The position numbers and the translations under genes were made by a program. Of a DNA stretch of 64,000 nt, positions 34,899 through 48,665 are shown piece by piece. The notes beneath the pieces are model-generated. The model was not told where the DNA came from and ran no database searches. It was given only the letters and a program-made list of their open reading frames with translations. The DNA comes from Adiantum capillus-veneris (lineage: Eukaryota > Streptophyta > Polypodiopsida > Polypodiales > Pteridaceae): contig CM043952.1 of NCBI GenBank assembly GCA_014529385.2, positions 70,048,299-70,112,298 on the forward strand, in the 5' to 3' direction. Position 1 is the first letter of the stretch. Each line of letters begins with the position of its first letter.

Positions 34899-35355
34899 AT
34901 CTCTAAATCGGGATCAATAGCATACGCATCTATCATTGAAGATAGATCATTGTGAGTTGCTATGGAAACCGCATTCACTCTCGGCCATCTTGAGAGTGCA
35001 TCAGCTACTTGATTATGTTTGCCAGCTATGTGAGCAATATGAAAATGAAATTGCAAAAGGAAATTTGCCCACCTCCTTTGTTTGTCGGAGAGCTTGGTCT
35101 GCATCATGAAGTACTTAAGACTTTGGTGATCCGTTCGCAGAATGAAAGGAGTCCCCAATAAATAGTGATTCCATTAGTCTAAGTCATGTAGAACTACAAG
35201 GAGTTCCTTTTCATATATGCCTAGAGCTTGCTCAGCAGGGTCAAGCCTTCGACTTTCATAGCCTATGGCATGCCCTTCTTGAAGCAAAATAGCTCCAAGG
35301 CAATCACCACAAGCATCCCATTGGACCTCAACTGGTTTTGAGAGATCTGGTAGTG
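34899..35355 (-). pseudogene. RNase H of element D
   Basis: ILRTDHQSLKYFMMQTKLSD and HIAHIAGKHNQVADALSRWP (about 35158-34960, minus) are RNase H motifs of chromoviruses. The upstream half (35355-35160) contains GHAIGYESRR and DPAEQALGIYEKELLVVLHDL in broken frames. A TTA stop interrupts between the halves. Confidence 0.8.
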
Positions 35356-35601
35356 CCCGGGGAGGTCACCTAATAAAAATGTAACCTATCACGTGAGTTC
35401 AATAGAAGGGTATTTAAAGTTCTTGAAACTTACAGAGATATATATATAGAAGGGTATATTTTTTTCAAATTTGAAAAACTTACAAATTTTAAGAGAAAAG
35501 GGTATATTATATTCCTTAAAAAATTCACAGATAAGGGGTTTCACAAACCATTTTTGAACGCACGTGATATGGTAATTTTACACATAGTGAACCCCCCAAG
35601 C
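35356..35601. mobile_element. 246-bp MITE inserted in pol of element D
   Basis: GGTAGTG flanks it on both sides (35349-35355 and 35602-35608), and one base further out the flanks differ by a single change, so the duplication is 7-8 bp. Its ends are imperfect inverted repeats of about 50 bp, both containing ATCACGTGNGTTCAA. Three internal units of about 50 bp around AAGGGTAT...ACTTACA recur. Element E lacks the insertion at the same codon, showing the empty site. No coding capacity. The superfamily is uncertain. Confidence 0.8.
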
Positions 35602-37149
35602 GGTAGTGTAAGCACAGGTTGAGAGATAAGCTTTTCAAAAGCAATGTTCTCCTTAGCAGACCATGTATACCTAACGCTTTTCTTCGTTAGGTCATGTAAT
35701 GGTCCCGCAATTTGTGAGAACTTTTCTATGAAGCATCTATAGTATGCAAACATACCTATAAATCTTCTTAGTTCATGAAGATTCTTTGGTTTAGGCCATC
35801 CTTTTATTACCTCTAACTTTGATGGATCCATTTGGATGCCATCTTGAGAGATAATGTGACCTAAATACTAAATCTCTTGCAAGAAAAATTCACTTTTCTT
35901 TAGATTAACATAAAGTTTATTCTATCTTAAAACTTGAAATATTACCTGGAGGTGTTGCTTGTGTTCGTCTAATAAATTAGAGTAGATGATAATATCTTCA
36001 AAGAACACTCCAGTGAAGGTTCGATGAGGCCTGAACAGCTTCTCCATCAAGCGGTTGAATGTGGCTGGTGCATTGGTCAAGCCAAAAGGCATGACAATGT
36101 ATTCGTAAAGACCAAATGTGGTGCGAAATGCGGTCTTTACAATGTCTTGATCAACTATCCTTATTTGATGATAGCCACTTTTTAGGTCAATCCTACTGAA
36201 GTAGGTTGATCCTTGTAGCTTATCAAATAGGTCATCTACCCGTGGAACAGAAAACCTATTTTTGATAGTGATCCTATTTAGTGCTCTATAGTTGACACAC
36301 ATACGATATGTGCCGTCTTTATTTTTCACTAATAGCACAGGTGAGCAAAATAGAGATGAGCTAGGCCTAACCATGCCCTTCTCAACTAAATCATGCACTT
36401 GCCGCATAATCTCCTCTTGTTGAGCTTGAGAAACTCTATAAGGAGGTTTGTTAGGCGGTGAACTTCCTAGAAGAAGTTCAATTTCATGGTCACCATTACC
36501 TCGTTTAGGAGGTAGCTCACAAGGGACGTTGTCAATAAAGACATCTTGAAACCCCTTGAGAAAATTGGATAACTCTAATTCCTTTTGGTTGCTTTTATTT
36601 TCTTTTGCTAAAGCATTAGGTTCATTTTGAGAATCTTTAACAAAAATAATGTACATGGAAATAGAGCTCTTTATTGACTTGTTGAAAGTTGGTGTATGTA
36701 CAATGGGGATAGTGTTACCCATTTCCTTAGCATCTATATACATGTCTTTTTCCCTGAACTTAAAGGAGATTCTCCTTTCAGGGAATTTAACATTGGCAGC
36801 CTGGCGATCAAACCATGGTGCCCCTAGGATTACATCCTCATACTTGAGAGGATAGATAAAGAAGTCCTCTTTGTCCACATAGCTTTGGACATGAAGCCTC
36901 AATTTCCCGATTAAGGGAGTGACTGAAGCTTCTTGCCCCTTGAAAGCACTGTCTCCCGGTTAGGACATCTCCCATCTCGTAGGCTTGTATGCCTAGCTTG
37001 GTGGCCAACTCTATAGATATAAAATTGTGAGTAGACTCAAGGTCAAAGAGAATAAAAGCATCATGTTCTCTTACCTTTCCCCAAGCATGGCATAGAGGAG
37101 ATCCTTTGTGGTGAGTTTGGTGAGTCTTCTCCTCTTGGATTTCAACCAA
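35602..37149 (-). pseudogene. pol: Protease and reverse transcriptase of element D
   Basis: The protease start IFDLESTHNFISIELATKLG (about 37060, minus) has DLE where DSG-type residues are usual; GAPWF closes it. Then [78 protein letters not shown] and the catalytic box VFFEDIIIYS (about 36000), where the first aspartate is replaced by glutamate (E has FFDD). Shifts at about 36870 and 35920 divide it. The RT end carries FIGMFAYYRCFIEKFSQIAG (about 35760) before the MITE. Confidence 0.85.
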
Positions 37150-38630
37150 GGTAGCTCTAGGAGGATCTTGGCGGTGGCTGTTCTTTTGGGGACAAGCACG
37201 GTACGCATGCCCTTGTTCGCCGCACTTGAAACATCAGTTATCCTTGCGATAACGCTCAAGCTCTTCAGGAGAGAGTTTGTTTGTACCTTTGTAAACTCCC
37301 TTCTCTTTAGCTTTGTTGGAGTTTCCCTTAGGATACTTTTGGACATTGTCCTTCCCCTTAGGCTCGTTGGAACCCTTGTTTTCCATGGGCTTATTATTTC
37401 TTTTAGCCCCCGTTTGGAAATTCATTCGAGAGGCCACCATAGTATGGTGTATTACCATCGATATGGTACGTGGCCTTTGGGAGTTGACATACTCCACCAT
37501 TTCTTTGGTTAAGCCCGCACAAAATTGTTGCTTTTGCTCTCCAAAATCCAACTTTTTGAAGACAGTGGATTTGAGTTGTAGGTTTCAAAACTTGTCTACA
37601 TATTTGGATGGATTCATAGGGAGAGAGCTTTAAGCTTTGCCATTTGGTGAGTACATTGTCTTTGGCATCGGTGGCCAAAAACTGCTTCATAATGGAAGCT
37701 CTTAAAGCTTTCCATGTTCGTGGAAAGCTTCACCGTTGGCTCTTAGGCTAGACCACCATTGCTTGGTGGACTTTTGAAAGTGCATAGCTACAGTTCATAG
37801 CTTAGAGGACTCCGTGAAGCCCTCATCTCCGAACGCCGCATCAAATTGTTGGTGGATAAATGCCAAGACTTTGTTCGTAGCACCAAAGGTGCCATCATAG
37901 GTAAGGAAAGAGATGCTCTTCCCTCCCTCTTTGAGCTTCTTGAGCTTGGACGAACTCTTCCACGTGGCATAGGATTTCCTATGGCCTCTTCTTTTTGATG
38001 GTTCAAAGGTTGCACCATCACTTTCGTCAGAAGGTGAAGAATTTGAGGAAGGTGGAGAAGAGGGTGACCTCTTTCTTGCCTTTTTCTTGTCTTGATCTTT
38101 ATAGTCTTCACCATCACTTTCATAAGAGGAAGAGGATGAAGAAGATGGAGAAGAGGGTGTCCTCTTTCTCTCCTTTTCTTCTCTTGCTTTTTGTCATCCC
38201 TCTTTAAATTATGGTGTGGAGAAGGGTGCGATGATCTTCTCCATTTTGGAGGTGTTGGAGAGCGTTTAGCCCTCCGTCTTCGTGGAGCCATCTCCGCCGA
38301 GGTGGCGGGAGACTCACTTCTTTCTCGTTCCTTCGATGGAGGCTCTTGAGTTCTCCTTTGGGAAGGAGATGCATCATCAAGAAGTAAATTCTTGAGCCCT
38401 TCGTATGGATTCTCTTCTTCTTCCCAAATTGGAGAGAGACCTATTTTGGAAGTCTCACAAGGAGGCTTCCTAAGGTGAGCTTGGAGAATCCCATGAGCAC
38501 GGAGCTGCTGTTGCACTTCACTTTGGAGAGATGGATTGCCCATGGCTTGTTGAAGCCTAGAAACAAGATAGTTAACAAGGGTCGGGGCATCATTAGTAGC
38601 TTGCTCATTAGTAACTTTGATTTTGCTCAT
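37150..38630 (-). pseudogene. gag: gag of element D (broken)
   Basis: The minus-strand start at 38630 (MSKIKVTNEQATNDAPTLV) leads into an Arg/Ser/Pro-rich region (RRRRAKRSPTPPKWRR) with an imperfect internal duplication at about 38160-38030. Shifts follow. The capsid part continues around 37690-37400 (WRAKATIL, CGLNQRNG), then 37551-37234 (FGEQKQQFCAGLTKEMVEYV), and a zinc knuckle CFKCGEQGHAYRAC at about 37235-37190. The SR-like basic region is shared with element E. Confidence 0.8.
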
Positions 38631-39106
38631 TAATTAGCAAAATCAAAGTTATCAACATTAATTTCACTCTCTTTACTATTGTCAGCCAATCTAACAACTT
38701 TTAGGTATAACCTTTTTAGGTGTACTTTGGCACTTCAAACCCTAGTTGCTACTCCTCTTTACCCCTTTAGAAAAATCACTCAAGCTACTGTACCCGTGCC
38801 TCGAATACCATTAATTGCAAGGAATAGAAGAGAGGGTCATTCAACACCAAAACAGCACCAGCTCCTGTCAAGCTTCTAATAGCTCAATAGTGGTTAAGCC
38901 GTAGGCAATCCCCGTAGGACTCCACTAGTAAGAGCATAGATCTCGACGGTGATGACCCGTTAACTGCACGAAGGCAAGCGCGCTGCAATGTTGCAAAGTC
39001 CCTATTCTACTTACTAACAGGCACTTAATAATACTAACCATTTATAGCTAGCTTGAGGACCTCCCTTCTTGAGCAAGAAAAGAGAAACTTTGTGTTGTGA
39101 TACCAA
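38631..39106 (-). other. Leader and primer site of element D
   Basis: The primer site on the minus strand is TTGGTATCACAACAC (39106-39092), a changed form of TTGGTATCAGAGC, complementary to initiator-Met tRNA, which element E keeps intact. The leader between it and gag has no credible gene. Confidence 0.75.
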
Positions 39107-40874
<1,768 letters not shown>

Positions 40875-40876
40875 AG

Positions 40877-42548
40877 TGTAATGGAATTGGCCAATTTAAT
40901 TTGAGAGTAGTAGAAATTAATGAGAGAACTTTTGAGAAATGACTTTGTGAGCATAGCGTGTGAACATAATTGAAGATTGCAACATAATCATAGCAATTAG
41001 TTAACTTGGCATGAACAATACTTTTGCAAGAGAGAGAATCTAGAGAACATGACAACCGTTGAGGACCGGATTTATGTGGAGCCAGTCCCCCCTCCAATAG
41101 GCATTTGTATTATGATTTCTCCCATTAAGAGAGACGTGTTACAATACAATCTTTGTGTTCCTTGTGACCTAGGTGATGCAATGAAGATGGAAAGCTTCAT
41201 GCAGCACAAACATAACATAAACTTGAAGAAATCTTTAACTATCCCAAGCCTCAGTCCCTAGACCTCAAACACCTTCGAAGGTAGAGAGAGCTAGCAGGGA
41301 ATGAGGGTAGGGAAGAAGAAAAAGAAACATTTCGTAGGAGAAAGAATTAGTTCCACACTTATCATAACTCTTGTTTCTAGCATACATAATAGCATAGTAA
41401 GAAGAAGGCGATGGCAAGCTTAAGCATTGAAGCATGGCTCTTGGTTGGATTTGCACTCCATATCCAACAGTGTTGGTGTAGGCTCTCAACCTCTACTTTC
41501 TTGGAGAAGGAGAGGGAGCTCTTGCACTTTGCATAGCACACAATAAGAGTGTTTGTGAGTGTGTATGGGTGAGTATACCCCCTAAGAAACCCCCTAGCTT
41601 GCTCGGGTTGACCCCCCCTTGTAGCTCATGATTCAAGCTCATTGGACCCCTCCATGCCTGGCCAATCAGAAGCAGGAGGCATTACAAGCAGCAAGGGTAG
41701 CCTTGAGACAAGTGTCCCCCTTTCTCCTTTGAGAGATAGGGCTAGATAATTGCTAAATCAATTAATTAAATCTCCTAAATTAATATTGGACCCTTGGGTA
41801 GGGCAACATGAGGAGGAACTTGGCAAGTGTCCCTTTTTCTTTCTTTGTACCATGCATGCCTTGTGTGAGTGTGTGGGTGTTCTCTCTCATCCCCCCTCAT
41901 GTAGGGCACACCATGAGGGAAACATGAGGAGGAACTTGGCAAGTGTCCCTTTTTCTTTCTTTGTACCATGCATGCCTTGTGTGAGTGTGTGGGTGTTCTC
42001 TCTCATCCCCCCTCATGCCTTGTGTGAGTGTGTGGGTGTTCTCTCTCATCCCCCCTCCTTATAAGGATTGAATATTTGACTTTGTGACACCTTAAGCCCC
42101 TTATGCATAGGCCCAGTTCCCACCCAAGCTTGGATCTTAAGCACTTTAAGCTTGGGTTGTGTTCTCACTTCAAGTGCATCCCTAGCATGTCAAGCACCTC
42201 AAGAACCTTAGTCATCAAGCATGACAAGCAGGACAAGCACCTCGAGCTGGGTCGGGTTCTCGCGCCTCAAGCTCAGCCCTAGCTTACCTAAGGTCAAATG
42301 ATTTTTACACACATTATTCGAGGTCTTCAATGAAGCTAACCCTAAGGTCTTATGCTCAATTTGTTAGCCTTGCTCTTTGATAGAGCATCTCTCATTTGGG
42401 CCCCTTTACCATTGGCCCCGTGTTGAGATAGATCTATAAGCACATGTCTATATCTTAACACTTGTTCCCATTTATTCTCCCACATTAAGTGATTAGTTTA
42501 ATATGAGAAAATCATTTGGGTTGGTTAGATATTAGATATTATATTTTT
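40877..42548 (-). repeat. Left LTR of element E (its 3' LTR)
   Basis: It starts TGTAATGGAATTGG and matches the right LTR up to about GATATTATATTTT at 42548; the right copy then has ATGACA while this copy continues with unrelated bases. The true inner end may be here or at TACGACA (42637). A tandem duplication (41805-42060) is present only in this copy. Divergence from the right LTR is visibly greater than between the B LTRs. Confidence 0.8.
41805..42060 (+). repeat. Post-insertion tandem duplication in left LTR of E
   Basis: Units start at AACATGAGGAGG, 41805 and 41921 (period 116), followed by a partial third unit beginning CATGCCTTGTGTGAG at about 42014. The right LTR has a single unit (about 55628-55730), so the expansion is later than the insertion. 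Confidence 0.85.
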
Positions 42549-42917
42549 CATCCTCGACTATGAGGTAGTAGAGATAAAGCCTTATTCATTAGTCAATTTT
42601 ACTTAGTGGGTAGAGGATCCCCTTTTACCCTACGACATCTTTCCAAGATGGATGACTAATCCATTTGGTGCTTGGGAGACACAGCTGCCGCAAGCATGTC
42701 TTCTCTTTAGTCCATTTCATTCTCCCAAAGTAGAGTGACAAATTCTACTTGGTGTTTGAGAGACGTCGTCATCACAAACATGATTCTAAGCATGCATACT
42801 AGTTAAATTTGTGCACAATTAAAAAGAGGACTAGTCTATACGACAAAAACATGAGTCATTTAAAAGAAATTTGTATATTTTCTTACTCTAATGTAGCATT
42901 GTAAGAATTGACAAGGT
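42549..42917 (-). other. 3' untranslated part of element E
   Basis: Non-coding sequence between the chromodomain stop and the left LTR. Two diverged short units around TTTGGTGYTTGRGAGAC occur at about 42663 and 42739. A purine-rich AAAAGGGGATCC on the minus strand (about 42626-42615) could be the polypurine tract, but the LTR edge is uncertain. Confidence 0.45.
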
Positions 42918-43199
42918 TCATAACTCCTTAAGTTGTATTCCTTGCATCCATCTAGCATCTTCAAAAGGATAATTTTTGAACTTAATAAGATACTGTTGGA
43001 TAATCTTACCATGTCGTAGTACCTTGTCTTCATGCCGAAGGATAGCTTCGGGTTGTAGCACCTCTTCTTGGTCTTCAACTTCGGGAGGGTCTTCAATAAT
43101 TGGTTCAGTTGGTGGCTCTCCTTTGTAGGGCTTAAGTAGGCTTACATGAAAGGCATTGTGTATGAGCCAATGGTTGGGCAACTTGAGTTGATAAGCCAT
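42918..43199 (-). pseudogene. Integrase C-terminal part with chromodomain, element E
   Basis: The minus-strand frame begins MAYQLKLPNHWLIHNAFHVS, the GPY/F-adjacent segment, then an acidic linker, then AILRHEDKVLRHGKIIQQYL and FKNYPFEDARW, which is a chromodomain. In chromoviruses this domain directs integration to particular chromatin. It is separated from the integrase core by a shift at about 43200-43246. It classes E, and by relation D, as chromovirus. Confidence 0.85.
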
Positions 43200-43245
43200 C
43201 TTATTGATGGGCTTTAATATCGGAAAGGACCATAGTATCTTTTTG

Positions 43246-44114
43246 CTAGTTTAGCATAATACTTTGATGGCCTGTAGGATTTTTGCCCGTTGTTTTCCTT
43301 AATCGAGCCTTAGGAAACTTGAGTAAGATCCAATCATTTTCTTTGAACATTAAGGCTCTTCTGTGCTTATCAGCAGCAGATTTTTGCCTTTGTTGAGAGA
43401 TGGATATAGCCTCCTTAATCTTTTGAAAAGATTCTTGTAGGTCATGGCTATACTCATCGGCGGCGAAGGTCTTCCCATGTACTTTGAGTAGCAAGGGACT
43501 TTTAGGTCTTCCCTCAATGATCACAAAAGGTGATTTTCCTGTAGAAGTATGTACAGTATTATTGTAGGCATACTCTACAAGAGGTAAGTACTTTTCCCAT
43601 TGTGAGCAATGATCTACTTCAGTAACATAAGTCTTGAGTAGATCGAGTATCGTAAGATTGGCTATCTCACTTTGTCTATCCGTTTGTGGGTGATAGGCTG
43701 AAGAGAAATTCAATCTTGTTCCTAGATTTTCAAAGAGACCTTTCCAAAAATTACTGGTCATTCTGAGATCTCTATCTAACACAATGGATGTGGGTAATCC
43801 ATGGTGCTTGAAAATCTGAGATATGAAGAGAGTTTCCATTTGATGTGCCTTAATAGTATTTTTGACATGAATAAAATGTGCTTGCTTGCTAAACCTGTCG
43901 ACTATTGTCCATATTCCTGTATTCCCATGGATAGACTTGGGTAATCCAGAGATGAAATCCATGGATATACTCTCCCATGGTGAATTTGGGATAGGCAATG
44001 GCTGGAGTAATCCAGGTTGCTTCCCTCTATCATGCTTGTTCTTTTGGCATACTACACATTTTGAAACATACTCTTGTATGTCCACTTTCATGGTAGGCCA
44101 ATAGAATTACGTCT
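43246..44114 (-). pseudogene. Integrase core of element E
   Basis: The 281-codon minus-strand frame carries zinc-finger end CVVCQ, core MDFISGLPKSIHGNTG, LDRDLRMTSNFWKG, AYHPQTDRQSEIANLT (QTDR where QTDGQ is usual), AYNNTVHTSTGKSPF and a basic C-terminal stretch. The zinc-finger histidines lie in the preceding, shifted frame (about 44160-44115). Confidence 0.9.
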
Positions 44115-44854
44115 CTACTCCTCAGAGAGTAGGTTGAATACCTCTATGCCCCGCATATGGCGGAGCATGGGATTCATACATACTTTCTCACGAATGGAAT
44201 GGGTAACACATAGCCTATTGCCGTGGAGAAGATAACCATCCTGAAAGGTGAATGGTTCCTCTTTCTTCCCCAAAGCAAGGGCTGAAATTATGTCTCTAAA
44301 GTCAGGGTCAGTAGCATACTCATCTATCATAGAGGATAGATCATTGTGAGTAGCTATAGACACCGCATTAACTTTTGGTCGTTGTGAAAGTGCATCGGCC
44401 ACTTGATTGTGCTTACCAGCTATGTGAGCAATATGGAGAATAAATTGTGAAAGAAAATTCTCCCACCTCATTTGTTTGTCGAAAAGCTTGGTTTGCGTCA
44501 TGAAATACTTGAGACTTTGGTGGTCGGTTTGTAGGATAAATGGAGTCCCCAATAGGTAGTGCTTCCATGTGTCTAGGGCATGTAGAACAGCTAATAGCTC
44601 TTTCTCATAAATGCCCAAGACTCATTCATCAGTATTGACCCTTTGGCTCTCATATGCTATGGCATGCCCTTCTTGAAGCAAAATTGCTCCAAGGCAATCA
44701 CCACAAGCATCACATCAGACCTCAAATGGCTTTGAGAGATCCAGAAGCACGAGGACTGGTTGGGAAGTAATCTTCTCTTTGAGCTTATCAAAAGCATTTT
44801 CTCCTTAGTAGTCCATACATACTTAACGTTCTTCTTAGTTAAGTCGTGTAGTGG
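44115..44854 (-). pseudogene. RNase H and integrase zinc finger of element E
   Basis: MGIYEKELLAVLHALDTWKH (44618, minus), ILQTDHQSLKYFM, HIAHIAGKHNQVADALSQRP, then the linker FQDGYLLHGNRLC. A stop and shift near 44625 separate the upstream half (GHAIAYESQR and CLGAILLQEG at about 44700). Confidence 0.85.
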
Positions 44855-45541
44855 TCATGCTATTTGAGAGAATTTTGCTATGAAGCGTCTATAGTATGCG
44901 CACATACCAATAAAGCTTCTTAGCTCATGTAGATTTCTTGGGTTAGGCCATGATTTTATTACCTCTAACTTTGATGGATTCATACGGATACCATCATGAG
45001 AGATAATATGACCTAGGTATTGAATCTCTTGAAGGAATAATTCGCTTTTCTTTTGGTTGAGAAAAAGCTTGTTCCCCCTCAATGCTTGAAAAATCACTTG
45101 GAGATGTTGCTTATGTTCCTCCAAAGACTTAGAGTAGATGATGATATCATCAAAGAACACTCCAGTGAGTTTGCGTTATGGTCTAAAAATTTTCTCCATC
45201 AGATGATTGAACGTAGCTAGTGCATTAGTCAAGCCAAAAGACATGACTAGATATTCATAAAGACCAAACGTTGTGTGAAACGTGGTCTTTGAGATATCTT
45301 CATCCACTATCCTTATTTGATGATAGCCACTCTTAAGGTCAATCCTACTAAAGTAGGTAGAGCCTTGTAGCTTATCAAACAGATCTTCTACCTGAGGCAC
45401 AGGAAATTTGTTTTTGATAGTGATATGATTTAGTGCTCGATAGTCCACACACATACGGTATGTACCATCTTTCTTTTGCACTAAAAGGACTGGAGAACAA
45501 AAGGGAGAGGAACTAGACCTCACCATCCCTTTGTCAACCAA
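44855..45541 (-). pseudogene. pol: Reverse transcriptase of element E
   Basis: Two minus-strand frames: 45541-45176 ([68 protein letters not shown]) and 45160-44855 (FFDDIIIYSKSLEEHKQHLQ, LGHIISHDGIRMNPSKLEVI). The catalytic FFDD is intact. A stop at about 45175 divides them. Confidence 0.9.
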
Positions 45542-45544
45542 TTC

Positions 45545-46201
45545 CTATACTTGCCTCATGATCTCCTCTTGTTCAGCTTGTGAGACTCGATAAGGAGGTT
45601 TGTTAGGCGGTGAGCTTCCTGGAAGGAGGTCAATGCGATGGTCATCATCCCCTCGTGTTGGAGGTAAGTCCATGGGGATATCATCGATGAACACATCTTG
45701 GAATTCTTTTGGAAAATTAGACAAGTCTAAATCTTCTTGATTCCTACCATTTACATTTGATGAAACATTAGTATCTTTTAGAGACTCTTTGACAAAAATC
45801 ATGTATGCAGAAACTGAGTTCTTCATTGACTTATCAAAAGCAAGAGGATTTACAAGTGGAATAGTGCAACCACGCTCACTAGCATCTATATACATGTTCT
45901 TTCCCCTATAGGTGAAGTAGATTCTGCTTTCAGGGAACTTCATGTTGGCAGCCATGCTATCAAACCATGGTGCCCCTAGGATAGCATCCTCATGTTGGAG
46001 AGGAGAGATGAAGAATTCTTCTTTGTCGACATAGCTTTGGACATGAAGCCTCAACTTCCCAATCAAGGGAGTAACGGAGGCTTGCTGTCCCTTGAAAGCT
46101 GCGTCAGCCATTACCATATCTCCTATCTCAAAAGCTTGAATGCCCAACTTGTCGGCCAACTCCATTGATATGAAGTTCAGAGTAGAGCCAAGGTCAAACA
46201 A
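45545..46201 (-). pseudogene. Protease and linker of element E
   Basis: MFDLGSTLNFISMELADKLG carries DLGST at the active-site position. AILGAPWFDSMAANMKFP is the closing motif. The linker DLSNFPKEFQDVFIDDIPMD leads to RT. The frame ends at a TAG just before the RT frame (about 45545). It would cleave the polyprotein. Confidence 0.85.
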
Positions 46202-46221
46202 GATGAAGGCATCATGCTCTC

Positions 46222-46763
46222 TTATCTTTCCCCAAGCATAGGAAAGTGATGATCCTTTGCAATGAGCATCCTCTTTTGGAGCTTCAATGGTGGAAGCCCT
46301 AGGAGTCTCATTGCAAGTATTCTTCTTCGGGCAAGAACGATAGCCATGTCCTTGCTCCCCACACTTGAAACACTTATGGTCCTTGAGAAAAGCTTCAAGC
46401 TCTTCAACAGAGAGTTTGTTTTTACCTTTTTAAACTCCCTTCTCCTTGGACCGATTGTTGTTGTTGTTGGAAGTGACTTGGGAAGTATTTTGAACATTGG
46501 TTTTCTGCTTTGCATCATTTTTGTCTTTGTTTTCCATGGGCTTGACATTACGTCTAGCCCCTTGATGGAAATTGATGCGTGAAGCAACCATGGTGTGATG
46601 GATTACTTTGCTAATAGTATCAGGCCGTTGAGAGTTGATGTATTCATCCATCTCTTCAGGTAATCCCGCACAGAATTGTTGCCTTTGCTCGGCAAAGTCT
46701 ATCTTTTGAAAGACAGTAGCCTTGAGATGTAAATCCCAAAACTTTTCTACGTACTTGTGGATA
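46222..46763 (-). pseudogene. gag: gag C-terminal half of element E, after insertion F
   Basis: On the minus strand from about 46763: FWDLHLKATVFQKIDFAEQ, QQFCAGLPEEMDEYINSQRP, VIHHTMVASRINF and a basic Asn-rich stretch; then a stop at about 46430 and a zinc knuckle CFKCGEQGHGYRSC (about 46372-46330). It continues directly into the protease region. The N-terminal half lies beyond F at 53319-54261. Confidence 0.85.
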
Positions 46764-47035
46764 GGGTGATATTGTTTAACGAGCGATGAAAATCGAGCGA
46801 GGGGCAAAAAGTGAGCAAAGAAAAATGAATAATAAACCACATTGACTTGATGTTTCTTTAAAATCCACGTCTTTGCTATCCATACATTTTGAAAATATCT
46901 ATACACACACTTCATTGTGAATTAAAAGATCCTTTTCTTTCATAAACTTGGTACTTTTATTAAAATTTAAATTTTTAAACTCTCTTATTCTATAACTTTT
47001 TGAAATAAAAAAACTACTCCGGGTGAAGTCACATG

Positions 47036-48003
47036 TTGCACTTTCATAGTTTGAGGTGGACCCTCGCTCTATAAAGAAACTTATCTTCCTTGTATGCTAT
47101 ATTTTTATGTAAGCAGTATTGCAAATTTTTACCTTCCTTATATCTTTATTAAATTTTATAAAACCATATCACACATAGAGGACTAAGTTATCCTTCACAT
47201 AATCATTTTGTCATAGTAGCACTATTGCGGCCATTAGTCATTTAATACAATTGTGGTTAGCTCTTGAATGCATTGATGGACATTTGTATGTGTATTAAAT
47301 GGGCACAAGAGTATCTTACACCTTATCCAATTATATTGAGCAATATTATCATAATATACTCACTACCATTCCACGATCACTAGCTTTAAGTACCTAATCT
47401 ACCTATTCTAAGGGAGATCTTAAAATGAAAGAGAACAATATCCAATATAGCCATGACAATATACACATGAATCACCATCTCCCTGTTCATTTCCTCTTTT
47501 TGCATGTATATACTCACAGGTTTCACTTTCATATTTTGAGGTGGACCCTTGTGCTGTAAAGAAACTTATCTTCTTTGTATGCTTTACTTGTGTGTATGCA
47601 GTATTGTGAATTTTTACCTTCCTTATATCATTATTAAATTTTATAAAACTATATCACACATAGAGGACTAAGTTGTCCTTCACATGATCATTTTGTCATA
47701 GTAGCACTATTTTGGCGATTAATCATTTAATGCAACTGTGGTTAAATCTTGAATGCATTAATAGACATTCTTATGTGTATTAGATGGGCACAACAATAGC
47801 TTACACCTTATCCAATTAAACTAAGAAATATTATCATAATATACTCACTACCATTCCACGATCATTAGCTTTAAGTACTAAGTCTACATATTCTAAGAGA
47901 GATCTTAAAATGAAAGAGAGAAATAGCCAAAATAAACGTGACAATATACACATTAAGCACTATCTCCCTATCCATTTCCTTTTTTTGCATGTATATTCTT
48001 GTA
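47036..48003 (+). repeat. 485-bp tandem duplication in F
   Basis: Two units start at about 47036 and 47521 and both run from CACTTTCATA-TTTGAGGTGG to TTTTTGCATGTATAT. They are roughly 90% alike by eye. No frame is conserved between them. Confidence 0.85.
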
Positions 48004-48665
48004 ATTCTCTAATTCATCCTCTATAGTAGCAGTACAATTTTCATCCTTCTAACTATGCTAACATCCATGCTAAAGATTATTTACATGGATGCCCTATTTG
48101 GTTAACGTTCTTTTCGTTTTATAACTCTAATAGTATGAAGTATTTCCTTGAGTGGATATTGCTAAACTTTTAAGTTTCAAAGGATAGTTGGTCAAAATTT
48201 ATTGACTTGTTCAAAGCCTTGTTGACAATATTGATGCAAAATATGTCTTTGGCATGACTTTGAGCTAGTGAAAATTGAATTGATGCATCCATTTTAGGGA
48301 AAACAAGATGAAGAAAAGTAAGGGGAAAATCTTGTGTAGGGATATATGTTAATTCCATTAACGGTCTAAAAAAGGAAATAACCACTATAGTGCTTTCTTC
48401 ATGCCATGCAAGCGTCATTCAATCCAGGGAATCATAGAAGGATTTCCAAGAGTGGTCAAGTCAACTAGTGATTGTAAAGGGCATATCTATGTGTCTCATT
48501 AATTGCATGCTTAAAAAGTTGACTTAGGATGGAAAGAAGATCTACTCCTATTCATACAAGTATAGTAAAGATAATTGTGCTCATTTACTATCTTAAGGGT
48601 GCAGGGAAAAAGTTAGAGTTTGCAAATATATCCAAGTTTGAGAGATACGTGTTCCGTTTTTTAAA
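48004..48665. other. F interior, no recognisable feature
   Basis: AT-rich sequence without repeats or coding signals that I can see. The 82-codon minus-strand frame at 48170-48418 has no family features. Confidence 0.5.

Noticed and set aside
42549-42637. Extension of the left LTR of E to TACGACA at 42637
   Set aside because: Tempting because it ends in CA after a purine-rich stretch on the minus strand, but the right LTR has no matching 90 bp. Left as an uncertainty.
48170-48418. 82-codon minus-strand frame in F as a transposase piece
   Set aside because: No transposase motif is present; the length is expected by chance in 6.5 kb.
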